This document shows, one piece after another, positions 1 through 6,871 of a stretch of DNA of 10,706 bases. A model generated the notes under the pieces. That model ran no database searches. It was not told the origin of the DNA and saw nothing but the letters and a program-made list of their open reading frames with translations. Source of the DNA: Lachnospiraceae bacterium (GTDB lineage Bacteria > Bacillota > Clostridia > Lachnospirales > Lachnospiraceae). The DNA is taken from NCBI GenBank assembly GCA_900753685.1, contig CAAEAB010000061.1, forward strand, positions 1 to 10,706, read 5' to 3'. The position numbers and the translations under genes are program-made. Positions within the stretch are counted from its first letter, which is position 1. Each line of letters starts with the position of its first letter.

Positions 1-450
1 AACTCCCCGTTCTGTCGGCGCATCAGGAAAACGAGCCACACCATCCACCTCAAGGGTTACTCCCTTGACTTCAATATAATGTTTTTTTCCGCCATGTTCC
101 ACATATAAATCAAACCGGGAATTTCCAAAGCTTTTTTCCCGCTTCACATAAGTAATATCAGAAAAGAGACGGCCCGCCCGGACCATCTCTTCAATAATCT
201 GATTTGGCGCTGTGGAATCGACGTTGACCCATTGCCCATTTTTTTGAACACAGATGAGCGAATACCGAGTTTTGCGGTCCGGATTGGCCGCCGGTTCTAA
301 AAGCACCGGTACATCTTTCACAAGCAACTCTCTAAGTCTGCCGGTATTACGCACATGAACTGTTTCCACCTGTTCACCCACCGCCACCTCCGCAATAAAA
401 CGGTTACATCGGCAAATAAACCGACCTTTAATCATTCCTTCGTATTTCAT
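1..450 (-). CDS. sfsA: SfsA family nuclease-like protein, 3' end cut off by window edge
   Basis: The reading frame opens with ATG at 450 and runs unbroken through base 1, giving the first 150 residues of a protein that is usually about 230-240 aa. Recognition rests on the SfsA core: R112-F-D114, then I-E127-V-K129-G-V-T-L and F141-P-D-A-P-T-E-R-G149, which match the family pattern (E. coli SfsA has YIEVKSVTL and FPDAVTERG). D114, E127 and K129 fit a PD-(D/E)xK nuclease-like core. The N-terminal part (about 1-60) fits the OB-like region. SfsA was first named for sugar fermentation stimulation in E. coli and was later treated as a DNA/RNA-binding or nuclease protein; its cellular role remains poorly defined. 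It begins 4 bp after the stop of the upstream gene, so the two are probably co-transcribed. The Shine-Dalgarno (SD) sequence in front of ATG 450 is weak, which suggests coupling to upstream translation. Confidence 0.9.
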   Translation of the reverse strand, partial: MKYEGMIKGRFICRCNRFIAEVAVGEQVETVHVRNTGRLRELLVKDVPVLLEPAANPDRKTRYSLICVQKNGQWVNVDSTAPNQIIEEMVRAGRLFSDITYVKREKSFGNSRFDLYVEHGGKKHYIEVKGVTLEVDGVARFPDAPTERGV

Positions 451-454
451 CGAA

Positions 455-1210
455 TCAACCCACGGAACCGATCACAATATTATCCCAAATCGGATCTGTC
501 GTGACGGTATACTCATTCTTCCAGGTCTCGTACATTTCCTCAAAAGCCCTGGCAAGACCTTCATCCGAGGTATCCTCCGCCGTTTCAGCAAGTCCGTCCA
601 ATGCGGCATTGTAAACCTTTGTTGAAAGAGCCTGCTTCTCCTTCATAATAGTGACCCCTTCTTCTGTCAGAGCAAAATCCTTGGCAATAGCAGCTCCCAG
701 TTCTTCAATATAAGCTTTGGCTTCATCGGCACACTGCTGCTTCTCCTCATCTGTCAGAACAACATTATACGCATCGGCCTTGCTGTTCAAAATCTCCGTC
801 CGAACCAAACCGTTATACAGCTCATCCTTCGCATACTCATGAAGCTTTCTTCCATCCTCCATCTCCGTATTCCACGGTGATTCGCCATACTGGGCTGTAT
901 AAAAATCCCTTAACTGATACAAATAAACATTAATCTCCTTCATGGTCACTTCACTGTCATTTACCTTAATGACCGCAATATTCATCTCATCCGTCGGGAT
1001 CGGGTCATCCGGTGTTGAATCATCAAAGGTCTCTTCCTCCTGCCCGGTCTCTGCCAAAGTTTCCTGAACAGCCTGCGGCTGAGTTTCTTTTACCGCAACA
1101 TCCTTCTTATCCAGCAATGTCATCACGATAATCGTTGCAATAACACCGATCACTATCCCGCATATAATAAGTAATACAAAAAGTCCTGTCTTATTCTTTT
1201 TCTTTGCCAT
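455..1210 (-). CDS. Membrane-anchored SurA/PrsA N-domain-like protein without a PPIase domain
   Basis: A 251-aa protein with a lysine-rich start (MAKKKNK), one hydrophobic segment (about residues 9-33) and then an acidic, low-complexity linker (about 40-75). There is no lipobox: the cysteine in LIICG follows Ile, not Gly/Ala/Ser, so it is more likely a membrane-anchored extracytoplasmic protein than a lipoprotein. Residues 80-210 look like the helical N-terminal region of SurA/PrsA-type foldases: a short V-N-D-S-E-V-T-M-K-E-hairpin, then helices including Y-L-Y-Q-L-R-D-F-Y and the L-T-D-E-E-K-type helix. A parvulin PPIase domain would be expected next but is absent; the protein ends after about 40 more residues. 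A chaperone-like role is therefore inference. The start is supported by AGAAAGGAG about 6 bases upstream (1217-1225). sfsA follows after 4 bp. Confidence is high that this is a gene, moderate for the family. Confidence 0.75.
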   Translation of the reverse strand: MAKKKNKTGLFVLLIICGIVIGVIATIIVMTLLDKKDVAVKETQPQAVQETLAETGQEEETFDDSTPDDPIPTDEMNIAVIKVNDSEVTMKEINVYLYQLRDFYTAQYGESPWNTEMEDGRKLHEYAKDELYNGLVRTEILNSKADAYNVVLTDEEKQQCADEAKAYIEELGAAIAKDFALTEEGVTIMKEKQALSTKVYNAALDGLAETAEDTSDEGLARAFEEMYETWKNEYTVTTDPIWDNIVIGSVG

Positions 1211-1303
1211 TATAAACTCCTTTCTATCACATATTTTATTAGTATATCATATTTTTCATTATCTGCATACTATAAGAATATACACATTTTAAAGGAGGAT
1301 TCT
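1211..1303. promoter_or_regulatory. Divergent AT-rich intergenic region with start signals for both flanking genes
   Basis: This 93-bp region separates two divergently transcribed units. Rightward, a near-perfect ribosome binding site AAAGGAGG (1291-1298) stands 5 bases before the ATG at 1304, and TATAAG (1271-1276) is a possible -10, but no convincing -35 stands 16-18 bases before it. Leftward, TATACT on the minus strand (1241-1246) is a possible -10 with only a weak -35 (TATGCA, 1264-1269). The gap is too short and AT-rich to hold a structured riboswitch. Confidence 0.4.
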
Positions 1304-2065
1304 ATGGAACCTTTGCTGGATGTTCGCAGCGTCAGTTATTCTTATCACACATTATCCGGGGAAACAAAGGCATTGGATCGTCTGTCCTTCCAGGTTCAAT
1401 TTAACGAATTTTTAGGTATTGTCGGTCCCAGCGGCTGTGGAAAATCAACCATTTTATCGCTAATTTTCGGACTTCTTTCGCCGGAATCCGGTAAGATTGA
1501 AATTCACGAAGCGCTAAAAAAAGACCATACAATGCCTATTGGCTATATGCTGCAAAAAGACCATCTGCTGGAATGGCGGACAATTTATGAAAACACGCTG
1601 CTTGGGCTGGAGATTAATCACCAGATGACTCCAACGCGAATCAAAGCCGTCAACCAAATGTTTAGAGATTACGATTTGGAACACTTTAAAGCTGCCCGGC
1701 CCTCCCAATTATCCGGCGGTATGCGCCAGAGAGCCGCGCTCATTCGAACTCTCGCGTTAAATCCGGGGCTTTTATTGCTGGATGAACCATTCTCCGCTCT
1801 GGATTACCAAACACGTTTGAATGTTTCCGAAGATATATATACTATTTTAAGAAAAAAACATAAGAGCGCTATTCTTGTAACCCACGATATTTCCGAGGCT
1901 ATCAGCTTTTGCGACCGGGTCGTGGTTTTGACAAACCGGCCCGCAACAGTCAAAGAGGTCGTGCCGATTCACCTTTCAATTGAGGAAAAAACGCCGTTAA
2001 AGGCCCGCTCCGCAAAAGAATTTCAAGATTATTTCAACCGATTGTGGGGTGATTTAAATGAATGA
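1304..2065 (+). CDS. ABC transporter ATP-binding protein, NitT/TauT (SsuB/TauB-like) type
   Basis: A 253-aa nucleotide-binding subunit that would hydrolyse ATP on the cytoplasmic side to drive import through the adjacent permease. Motifs are complete: Walker [10 protein letters not shown] (41-49), Q-loop glutamine 85 in YMLQKDHLL, signature LSGGMRQR (137-144), Walker B LLLLDEP (157-163), D-loop SALD (165-168) and the switch histidine in VTHD (H195). The signature with M-R-Q-R, and the pairing with an SsuC-like permease, place it in the nitrate/sulfonate/taurine (NitT/TauT) group, whose substrates include sulfonates, nitrate, pyrimidine precursors and others. The substrate cannot be read from this gene. 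The start is fixed by AAAGGAGG 5 bases upstream. Its last 8 bp overlap the permease gene, so the two are translationally coupled. Confidence 0.9.
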   Translation: MEPLLDVRSVSYSYHTLSGETKALDRLSFQVQFNEFLGIVGPSGCGKSTILSLIFGLLSPESGKIEIHEALKKDHTMPIGYMLQKDHLLEWRTIYENTLLGLEINHQMTPTRIKAVNQMFRDYDLEHFKAARPSQLSGGMRQRAALIRTLALNPGLLLLDEPFSALDYQTRLNVSEDIYTILRKKHKSAILVTHDISEAISFCDRVVVLTNRPATVKEVVPIHLSIEEKTPLKARSAKEFQDYFNRLWGDLNE

Positions 2066-2864
2066 GCCGATCAGCGCTTATCAGAAGACTTATATAAATA
2101 ATTACCGGCGTCGCCGGAAGCTTGTCGCTTTCTGTCAGATTTTTATACTTGCCATATTTATCACCCTGTGGGAAGGCTCCACACAGCTCGGTCTGCTCAA
2201 TGATTTTATTTTCAGCAGTCCATCCAGAATTATTAAAACCTTTGCTGCCATGGCCGGTAACGGCATGGTTTTTTATCATATAGGCATTACCCTGTTTGAA
2301 ACCTTCCTGAGCTTTTTTATTGTTCTGACCGCTGGGATTCTTCTCTCGGTCCTTCTATGGTGGAACCGGAGCATATCCGCGGTCCTGGAGCCCTATCTGA
2401 TCACCCTGAACAGTCTGCCAAAAACAGCTCTTGCACCGATTTTTATCGTATGGCTTGGCAATAACATGAAAACCATTATCGTCTGTGCGATTTCTCTGGC
2501 TATTTTCGGTACGGTGATCAACCTGACGACCAGCTTTACCCAAATGGACCCGGATAAGCTGTTGCTTATTCAAACCCTCGGCGGCGACCGTAGGGATATG
2601 CTTCAAAAGGTCATCATTCCCGGAAGCATTCCCAATATCATCAGCAATATGAAGGTCAATATCGGTCTCTGCCTTGTAGGCGTTATTATCGGAGAATTTC
2701 TTTCCGCCAATGCCGGACTTGGATATCTCATCGTCTACGGCAGCCAGGTTTTTAAGCTGGACTGGGTACTCATGTCCATCGTTCTTTTATGTATTATTGC
2801 CACGGCTCTGTACGCGCTGCTGAATTTAATTGAAAAAATCTATTTAAAGAACCACAGTCTATAA
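2058..2864 (+). CDS. ABC transporter permease, NitT/TauT (SsuC/TauC-like) type
   Basis: A 268-aa integral membrane protein of the BPD_transp_1 fold. Hydrophobic segments are visible near residues 24-40, 76-102, 121-134, 138-158, 203-228 and 236-258, consistent with six transmembrane helices. The cytoplasmic coupling (EAA-type) loop is IQTLGGDRRDMLQKV.IPGS.P (about 171-192), with the conserved glycine and the I-x-x-P end. NSLPKTALAPIFIVWLG (118-134) is typical of the SsuC/TauC/YtlD branch. The protein would form a homodimeric pore served by the ATPase encoded just upstream. The start at 2058 overlaps the ATPase stop (2063-2065). No periplasmic or lipoprotein solute-binding component is encoded next to it, so the substrate is unknown and the receptor must lie elsewhere. 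Confidence 0.9.
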   Translation: MNEPISAYQKTYINNYRRRRKLVAFCQIFILAIFITLWEGSTQLGLLNDFIFSSPSRIIKTFAAMAGNGMVFYHIGITLFETFLSFFIVLTAGILLSVLLWWNRSISAVLEPYLITLNSLPKTALAPIFIVWLGNNMKTIIVCAISLAIFGTVINLTTSFTQMDPDKLLLIQTLGGDRRDMLQKVIIPGSIPNIISNMKVNIGLCLVGVIIGEFLSANAGLGYLIVYGSQVFKLDWVLMSIVLLCIIATALYALLNLIEKIYLKNHSL

Positions 2865-2869
2865 AATAC

Positions 2870-2932
2870 TTCATCCCTGCTTTTGCACAGATATAACGGT
2901 TTTCCCGCTGCCTGCTGCAAAACAGGGATGAA
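2870..2932. terminator. Long inverted repeat between convergent genes, possible bidirectional terminator
   Basis: Left arm TTCATCCCTGCTTTTGCA (2870-2887) pairs with right arm TGCAAAACAGGGATGAA (2916-2932): 17 base pairs interrupted by one bulged C at 2880. The loop is 28 nt (2888-2915). It lies just past the stop of the permease gene (2864) and just past the stop of the convergent CDF gene (2945), where a shared terminator would be expected. The flanks are AT-rich, but neither side has a clean run of T directly after the stem, and the loop is long for an intrinsic terminator. A shared terminator or an mRNA 3'-end-protecting hairpin is the simplest reading. Confidence 0.55.
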
Positions 2933-2944
2933 TTCATTCATAAT

Positions 2945-4111
2945 TTATAAAAAGCTTTGTTCTACAGTGACTACCGCATAAAGTTCCGGGGCAGCATCGT
3001 GGATTTTTTCTTTGACCCAACGCTCGATTTCCTGTTTTTTCACCAACTCCTCCGGAGCTACCACCAGGTCAAAAATAAGATTTGTATGGGTGCTTCCTCG
3101 AACCATTCGAAAATCATGGATTTTCCATTCAGCATTTTTTTCTGTAACTATAGCCTCCACCATTTGTCTGACCTTATTCATCTCTTCATCATCGGTCACT
3201 ACCGGATCCATGTGAATCGTGGCATCACACTGAAATTCCTTCATCAAATCTCTTTCAATATTATCGATCAGGTCATGAGCCTCCAGAATATCCTCTTTAT
3301 AGGACACCTCTGCATGAAGAGAAATCATGCGCCTTCCCGGTCCATAATCATGAACGTTCAAATCATGAACGCCGAGAATCTTTTCTTCCTTTATAACCCG
3401 CTCTTTAATCTTATTCACCAGCTCCGGATCCGGCGCCTGGCCAAGCAGCGGCTGAATCGTTTCCTTCGCCGCACCAAGACCTGCAAAGCATACAAACAAC
3501 GCAACCAGCGCTCCGATCCATCCGTCCAGATTTTTCCCGGCCAATATCCCGATCAATGCACCGAGCAGCACCGCCCCGGTGGAAATACAGTCGCTCAAGC
3601 TGTCTGTCGCCGTCGCCTTCATCACTTCGGATTGTATCCGTTCCCCCAGCTTAAAATTAAACTTGGACATCCACAGCTTTAATAAAATCGAAGCTGCAAG
3701 AATGACAATGGATACCAGACTGAATTCCGGCGCCTCCGGATGAAGAATCTTCTCTACAGAGGATTTCATCAATTCCACCCCGGTCATCAAAATGGCCGCC
3801 GCAATAAATAGACCAGAAAGATATTCGATACGCCCATGCCCATAGGGATGTCCTCCGTCCGCCGGCCTTCCGGCCATATAAAATCCAATCAATGTCACCA
3901 CCGACGACGCCGCATCGGACAGGTTATTAAAGGCATCCGCCATAATCGACACAGCCCCCGTCGCCAGGCCGATGAACAGCTTCAGTGCAAATAAAAGCAC
4001 ATTACAGCAAATTCCAACAAAGCCCGACAATCTGCCATACGACTGTCGGACTTTCGTATCGTGGATATTCTCTTTATCCTTAATAAACCAGCCTACCAAT
4101 AATTCTGTCAA
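2945..4111 (-). CDS. Cation diffusion facilitator (CDF) metal exporter with tandem cytoplasmic domains
   Basis: A 388-aa transporter expected to exchange cytoplasmic divalent metal for protons. The membrane part covers about 26-215, with helices around 28-52, 56-80, 98-116, 128-148, 165-190 and 194-212. CDF hallmarks are A-D59-A-F-N-N63-L-S-D66, HPYGHGR (88-94) and T-D170-S-L-S-D174. Aligned with E. coli YiiP (D45, D49, H153, D157), the transport site would be D59, N63, D170, D174. The missing histidine argues against a standard zinc site and would suit Mn or Fe, but this is inference. Residues 246-303 form the usual cytoplasmic dimerisation domain; 328-386 appear to repeat it (GVHDLNV / KIHDFRM), making the protein longer than the roughly 300-aa norm. 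The start is TTG at 4111, chosen because GGGAGGG lies 7-8 bases upstream and no ATG occurs before the conserved membrane core. It is convergent with the ABC genes. Confidence 0.92.
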   Translation of the reverse strand: MTELLVGWFIKDKENIHDTKVRQSYGRLSGFVGICCNVLLFALKLFIGLATGAVSIMADAFNNLSDAASSVVTLIGFYMAGRPADGGHPYGHGRIEYLSGLFIAAAILMTGVELMKSSVEKILHPEAPEFSLVSIVILAASILLKLWMSKFNFKLGERIQSEVMKATATDSLSDCISTGAVLLGALIGILAGKNLDGWIGALVALFVCFAGLGAAKETIQPLLGQAPDPELVNKIKERVIKEEKILGVHDLNVHDYGPGRRMISLHAEVSYKEDILEAHDLIDNIERDLMKEFQCDATIHMDPVVTDDEEMNKVRQMVEAIVTEKNAEWKIHDFRMVRGSTHTNLIFDLVVAPEELVKKQEIERWVKEKIHDAAPELYAVVTVEQSFL

Positions 4112-4129
4112 CTAGAGGCCCTCCCGTCT

Positions 4130-4143
4130 CCGTATATATACGG
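4130..4143. promoter_or_regulatory. 14-bp perfect palindrome at the expected CDF transcription start, candidate operator
   Basis: CCGTATATATACGG is exactly self-complementary. It begins 3 bp after the -10 box of the CDF promoter, so the expected start (about 4140) falls inside it and a protein bound here would block initiation. That is a typical repressor position, and a metal-responsive regulator is plausible for a metal exporter. It could also form a 5-bp hairpin at the mRNA 5' end. The matching regulator is not in the window. Confidence 0.45.
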
Positions 4144-4146
4144 TTG

Positions 4147-4175
4147 ATTATACCTGTATCTTATGCAAAAGTCAA
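4147..4175 (-). promoter_or_regulatory. SigA-type promoter for the CDF gene
   Basis: On the minus strand, TTGACT (4170-4175) is separated by exactly 17 bp from TATAAT (4147-4152). This is a near-consensus vegetative promoter placed 36 bp before the TTG start, within the gap after the phoR stop. It lets the CDF gene be expressed independently of the phosphate operon that precedes it on the same strand. Confidence 0.8.
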
Positions 4176-4196
4176 AGCTAATTATGTATTTCGTTT

Positions 4197-5549
4197 TCAT
4201 AAATCTGCTTTAAATTCAACAGAAATACAGGTTCCCTGACCAACCTTACTGTCAATTATGAGAATGGCCTGGTGGAGGGTTGCACCATGCTTCACAATGG
4301 CAAGGCCCAGCCCCGTCCCCCCCGTTTCTCTGGAATGGCTTTTATCAACACGGTAAAACCGCTCAAAGATACGCTCCTGCTCTTCCTCCGCCACACCGAT
4401 GCCCGTATCCCAGACGGACCAGCGCACAGCATAGCCCTCCTTTGGAGACGGCTCCATAAGTATATGGACAGAACCCCCGTCCCGGTTATATTTCACCGCA
4501 TTATCACAAAGATTATAAAGCATTTCATAAATCACCTGGCGGACCCCCTGAATCTCCGGCACATCCCCATCAATGGTCATCGTAATCTTTCGCCGGCGGG
4601 CCACCGCCTGAAGGCTGTCTACAACCTCCTTCGTCACCCGGTTTAAATCCACTGATTCAAAGGGCATCATATCCGACTGTTCATCCAGCCGAGACAGCTT
4701 GATAATATCCTCAATGAGGGTTGTCATCCGGGTAGCTTCTTTATATATACGGTCGGCAAATTCAGGAATATCCTCTTTTTTAACCATATTTCGGCTAATA
4801 ATCTCCGCATAGCCGGAAATAGCCATCAGCGGAGTTTTCAGTTCATGGGAAACATTGGCTGAAAATTCCCGCCGTATCCCTTCAGCCTGCTTTAATTCCT
4901 CCAGTTGAATACGGATCCTCTCATTTTGATGGTCCATTCGGGTAAGCAGCGGCATGAATTCTTCATACGTCGGTTCTTCCAGCGGCTTATCCAGATTAAT
5001 TTCATTAATCGGGCGAACCATCCGTTCCGTTTCTATATGAATAATCACAATGGAAGCCCCGATAATAACTGCCACAAGTAAAAGCATAAAAGGAGCCATG
5101 GAAAATATCATCTGGTAAATGCTGTCCATGGAGCTGCTGACCCGGAGAATATGGCCATCTTTCAGGGTCACTGCGTAATAGTAAACCTTTTTATCAAGGG
5201 TATCTGAATTTCTCAGGGATGAACCGGAAGACTGATAAAGAGCCTGGGTAATTTCCGGACGAGACTTATGGTTATCCATTGATGCGGCATCCGTCTGGGA
5301 ATCATACAGCACCACGCCATCCCGGTCAATAATGGCAATCCGGCGATTTTCCTGAAATATCGTCCCCATTTCCAGAAAAGCATCCCCTTCAGCGTCAATG
5401 GCCGCCTTCAATGTTTCCGCTTCATTTTCCGTTCCCTTTTTTAAAAGCTCAATGGAATGGGTATACATCAGAAAGGTCACAGCCAGAAAAGTTAAAATAA
5501 CCGCGGCCGCTACAATGGCCACGGTATTACGGATAATTTTCTTTTTCAT
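4197..5549 (-). CDS. phoR: Phosphate-regulon sensor histidine kinase PhoR
   Basis: A membrane histidine kinase, about 450 aa, last gene of the phosphate operon and partner of the response regulator just upstream. Numbered from the outermost ATG (5555): TM1 about 8-31, an extracytoplasmic region 32-151 that could be PAS/Cache-like, TM2 about 152-173, and a linker with a short HAMP-like stretch. Then come the H-box FSANVSHELKTPL with phospho-acceptor H237, the N-box NLCDNAVKYN (348-357), G1 DTGIG (383-387), the F-box FERFYR (397-402) and G2 GTGLGL (413-418). All catalytic boxes are intact. I place the start at the ATG of codon 3 (5547-5549) because GGAGG (5556-5560) then has a 6-base spacing. 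The ATG at 5555, which overlaps the phoB stop as ATGA, has no spacing to that site. The assignment as PhoR comes from its location; the sensor domain itself is not diagnostic. Confidence 0.93.
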   Translation of the reverse strand: MKKKIIRNTVAIVAAAVILTFLAVTFLMYTHSIELLKKGTENEAETLKAAIDAEGDAFLEMGTIFQENRRIAIIDRDGVVLYDSQTDAASMDNHKSRPEITQALYQSSGSSLRNSDTLDKKVYYYAVTLKDGHILRVSSSMDSIYQMIFSMAPFMLLLVAVIIGASIVIIHIETERMVRPINEINLDKPLEEPTYEEFMPLLTRMDHQNERIRIQLEELKQAEGIRREFSANVSHELKTPLMAISGYAEIISRNMVKKEDIPEFADRIYKEATRMTTLIEDIIKLSRLDEQSDMMPFESVDLNRVTKEVVDSLQAVARRRKITMTIDGDVPEIQGVRQVIYEMLYNLCDNAVKYNRDGGSVHILMEPSPKEGYAVRWSVWDTGIGVAEEEQERIFERFYRVDKSHSRETGGTGLGLAIVKHGATLHQAILIIDSKVGQGTCISVEFKADL

Positions 5550-5551
5550 AC

Positions 5552-6220
5552 TCATCCTCCGATACGATAACCTACGCCGCGCACCGTCTCGATATATCTG
5601 CCATAGTCACCGAGCTTCTGGCGAAGCGTCCGTATATGCACATCCACTGTCCGCGTTTCACCATCAAAATCATAGCCCCACACCCGGCCAAGAATCTGGT
5701 TCCGCGTCAAAACAATGTCTTTATTTTCAATTAAATATTTCAGCAATTCATATTCTTTTAATGTCAATGCAATTTCCTTATCATCTGCAAAAACCTGATG
5801 TCTGTCTGAACGGATACTCAGATTTTTATAAACAAACTCCGACGGACTTTCCTTCGGCCCCTTCCGGCGCAGGACGGCACGCACTCTAGCAATAAATTCC
5901 ATCATTCCAAAGGGCTTTGCAATATAATCATCCGCCCCCATATCAAGTCCTGTCACCTTATCAAATTCTGAACCCTTGGCCGTCACCATAATGACCGGAA
6001 TATCCTTTGTCACCATGGAGCCTTTTAATTTTTTTAATATCGTCAGACCGTTTTCCTTTGGCAGCATAATATCCAATAATACCAGATCCGGTATTTCCTC
6101 AGCAACTGCGGCAAAAAAATCCGTGCCATTGGAAAAACCAGCAGCATGAAAGCCGCTGGACTCCAATGTATATACAATAAGCTCCCGAATATTTCTTTCG
6201 TCTTCCAGACAATAAATCAT
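5552..6220 (-). CDS. phoB: Phosphate-regulon response regulator (PhoB/PhoP, OmpR family)
   Basis: A 222-aa two-domain transcription factor. The receiver domain (1-118) has the acidic pair E6-D7, phospho-acceptor D50 in LVLLDIMLP, T80 in VIMVTAKG and K102 in IAKPF. The OmpR-type winged helix occupies about 127-221, with LTLKEYELLKYL (152-163), the recognition-helix region RTVDVHIRTLRQKL (190-203) and the wing ending VRGVGYRI (213-220). Phosphorylated by the kinase encoded next, it would activate phosphate-starvation genes, probably including this operon. The ATG at 6220 overlaps the phoU stop in an ATGA arrangement, and GAGGAG lies 10 bases upstream. The gene is called phoB here; Bacillus nomenclature would use phoP. 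Confidence 0.94.
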   Translation of the reverse strand: MIYCLEDERNIRELIVYTLESSGFHAAGFSNGTDFFAAVAEEIPDLVLLDIMLPKENGLTILKKLKGSMVTKDIPVIMVTAKGSEFDKVTGLDMGADDYIAKPFGMMEFIARVRAVLRRKGPKESPSEFVYKNLSIRSDRHQVFADDKEIALTLKEYELLKYLIENKDIVLTRNQILGRVWGYDFDGETRTVDVHIRTLRQKLGDYGRYIETVRGVGYRIGG

Positions 6221-6870
6221 ATCTCTTCGTCTCCTCTATGTTTCCCAGTAATGGAAAATTCCACCCATTCCGAAATATTCGTGGCATGGTCGCCGATTCG
6301 TTCATAATATTTGGCGATCAGCAAAATATCCATGACATGTTCATGAATCATCGGGTTTGTATCAATCTGCCGTATGAGCAGATCCTTAACCTCAAGAAAA
6401 AGATCATCTACCACATCGTCATACTCAATGACCTTACGGGCCGCATCCAGATCCTGCCAAACATAGGCGTTCACACTGTCTGTGACCATCCGCACCGTCG
6501 CCTCCGCCATCCGTCCGATGGGAATATCCAGCCCCGGTGCCTTAATGTGGGATGTTAAAATAATTTCTGCAATATCCGATGCCTGGTCCCCGATCCGCTC
6601 CATGTCCGTAATCATTTTCAAGGCTGCAGAAACCTTACGCAAATCCGATGCCACCGGCTGCTGCTGAAGCAGAAGCTTCAAACACAGACCTTCAATATCT
6701 CTCTCTTTTAAATCAATCAGGCTGTCCTTTTCCATAATTTCGCTGGCAGCTTTATAATCCTCATCCATCAACACCCTGTATGTCATTGAAATAACCTGTT
6801 CACACAGATTACCCATCTCAATAAGCTTTTGATGGAGCTGCTCCAACTGAGCGTCAAAACGGTTTCTCAT
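6217..6870 (-). CDS. phoU: Phosphate signalling protein PhoU
   Basis: A 217-aa all-helical cytoplasmic protein made of two similar three-helix bundles. The repeated metal-binding signature is seen twice: ERIGDQASD (91-99) and ERIGDHATN (190-198), with the first bundle at about 1-110 and the second at about 115-210. In studied systems PhoU bridges the Pst transporter and the PhoR kinase and represses the regulon when phosphate is plentiful. The frame is open for 28 more codons upstream (to 6954), but I chose the ATG at 6870: it gives the usual family length and N-terminus (MRNRFDAQLEQL), has GGGGAGG (6881-6887) 10 bases ahead, and starts 1 bp after the pstB stop. The upstream extension would lie entirely inside pstB. 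Confidence 0.95.
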   Translation of the reverse strand: MRNRFDAQLEQLHQKLIEMGNLCEQVISMTYRVLMDEDYKAASEIMEKDSLIDLKERDIEGLCLKLLLQQQPVASDLRKVSAALKMITDMERIGDQASDIAEIILTSHIKAPGLDIPIGRMAEATVRMVTDSVNAYVWQDLDAARKVIEYDDVVDDLFLEVKDLLIRQIDTNPMIHEHVMDILLIAKYYERIGDHATNISEWVEFSITGKHRGDEEI

Positions 6871-6871
6871 A

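Noticed and set aside
2957..3682. A 241-codon plus-strand open frame opposite the CDF gene
   Set aside because: It lies wholly antisense to a clear CDF coding sequence, has no ribosome site, and its product is His/Arg/Ile-rich without any recognisable domain; it is a shadow of the real gene.
5398..5889. A 163-codon plus-strand open frame across the phoR/phoB junction
   Set aside because: It is antisense to two firmly identified genes and its composition is that of a reverse-frame artefact.
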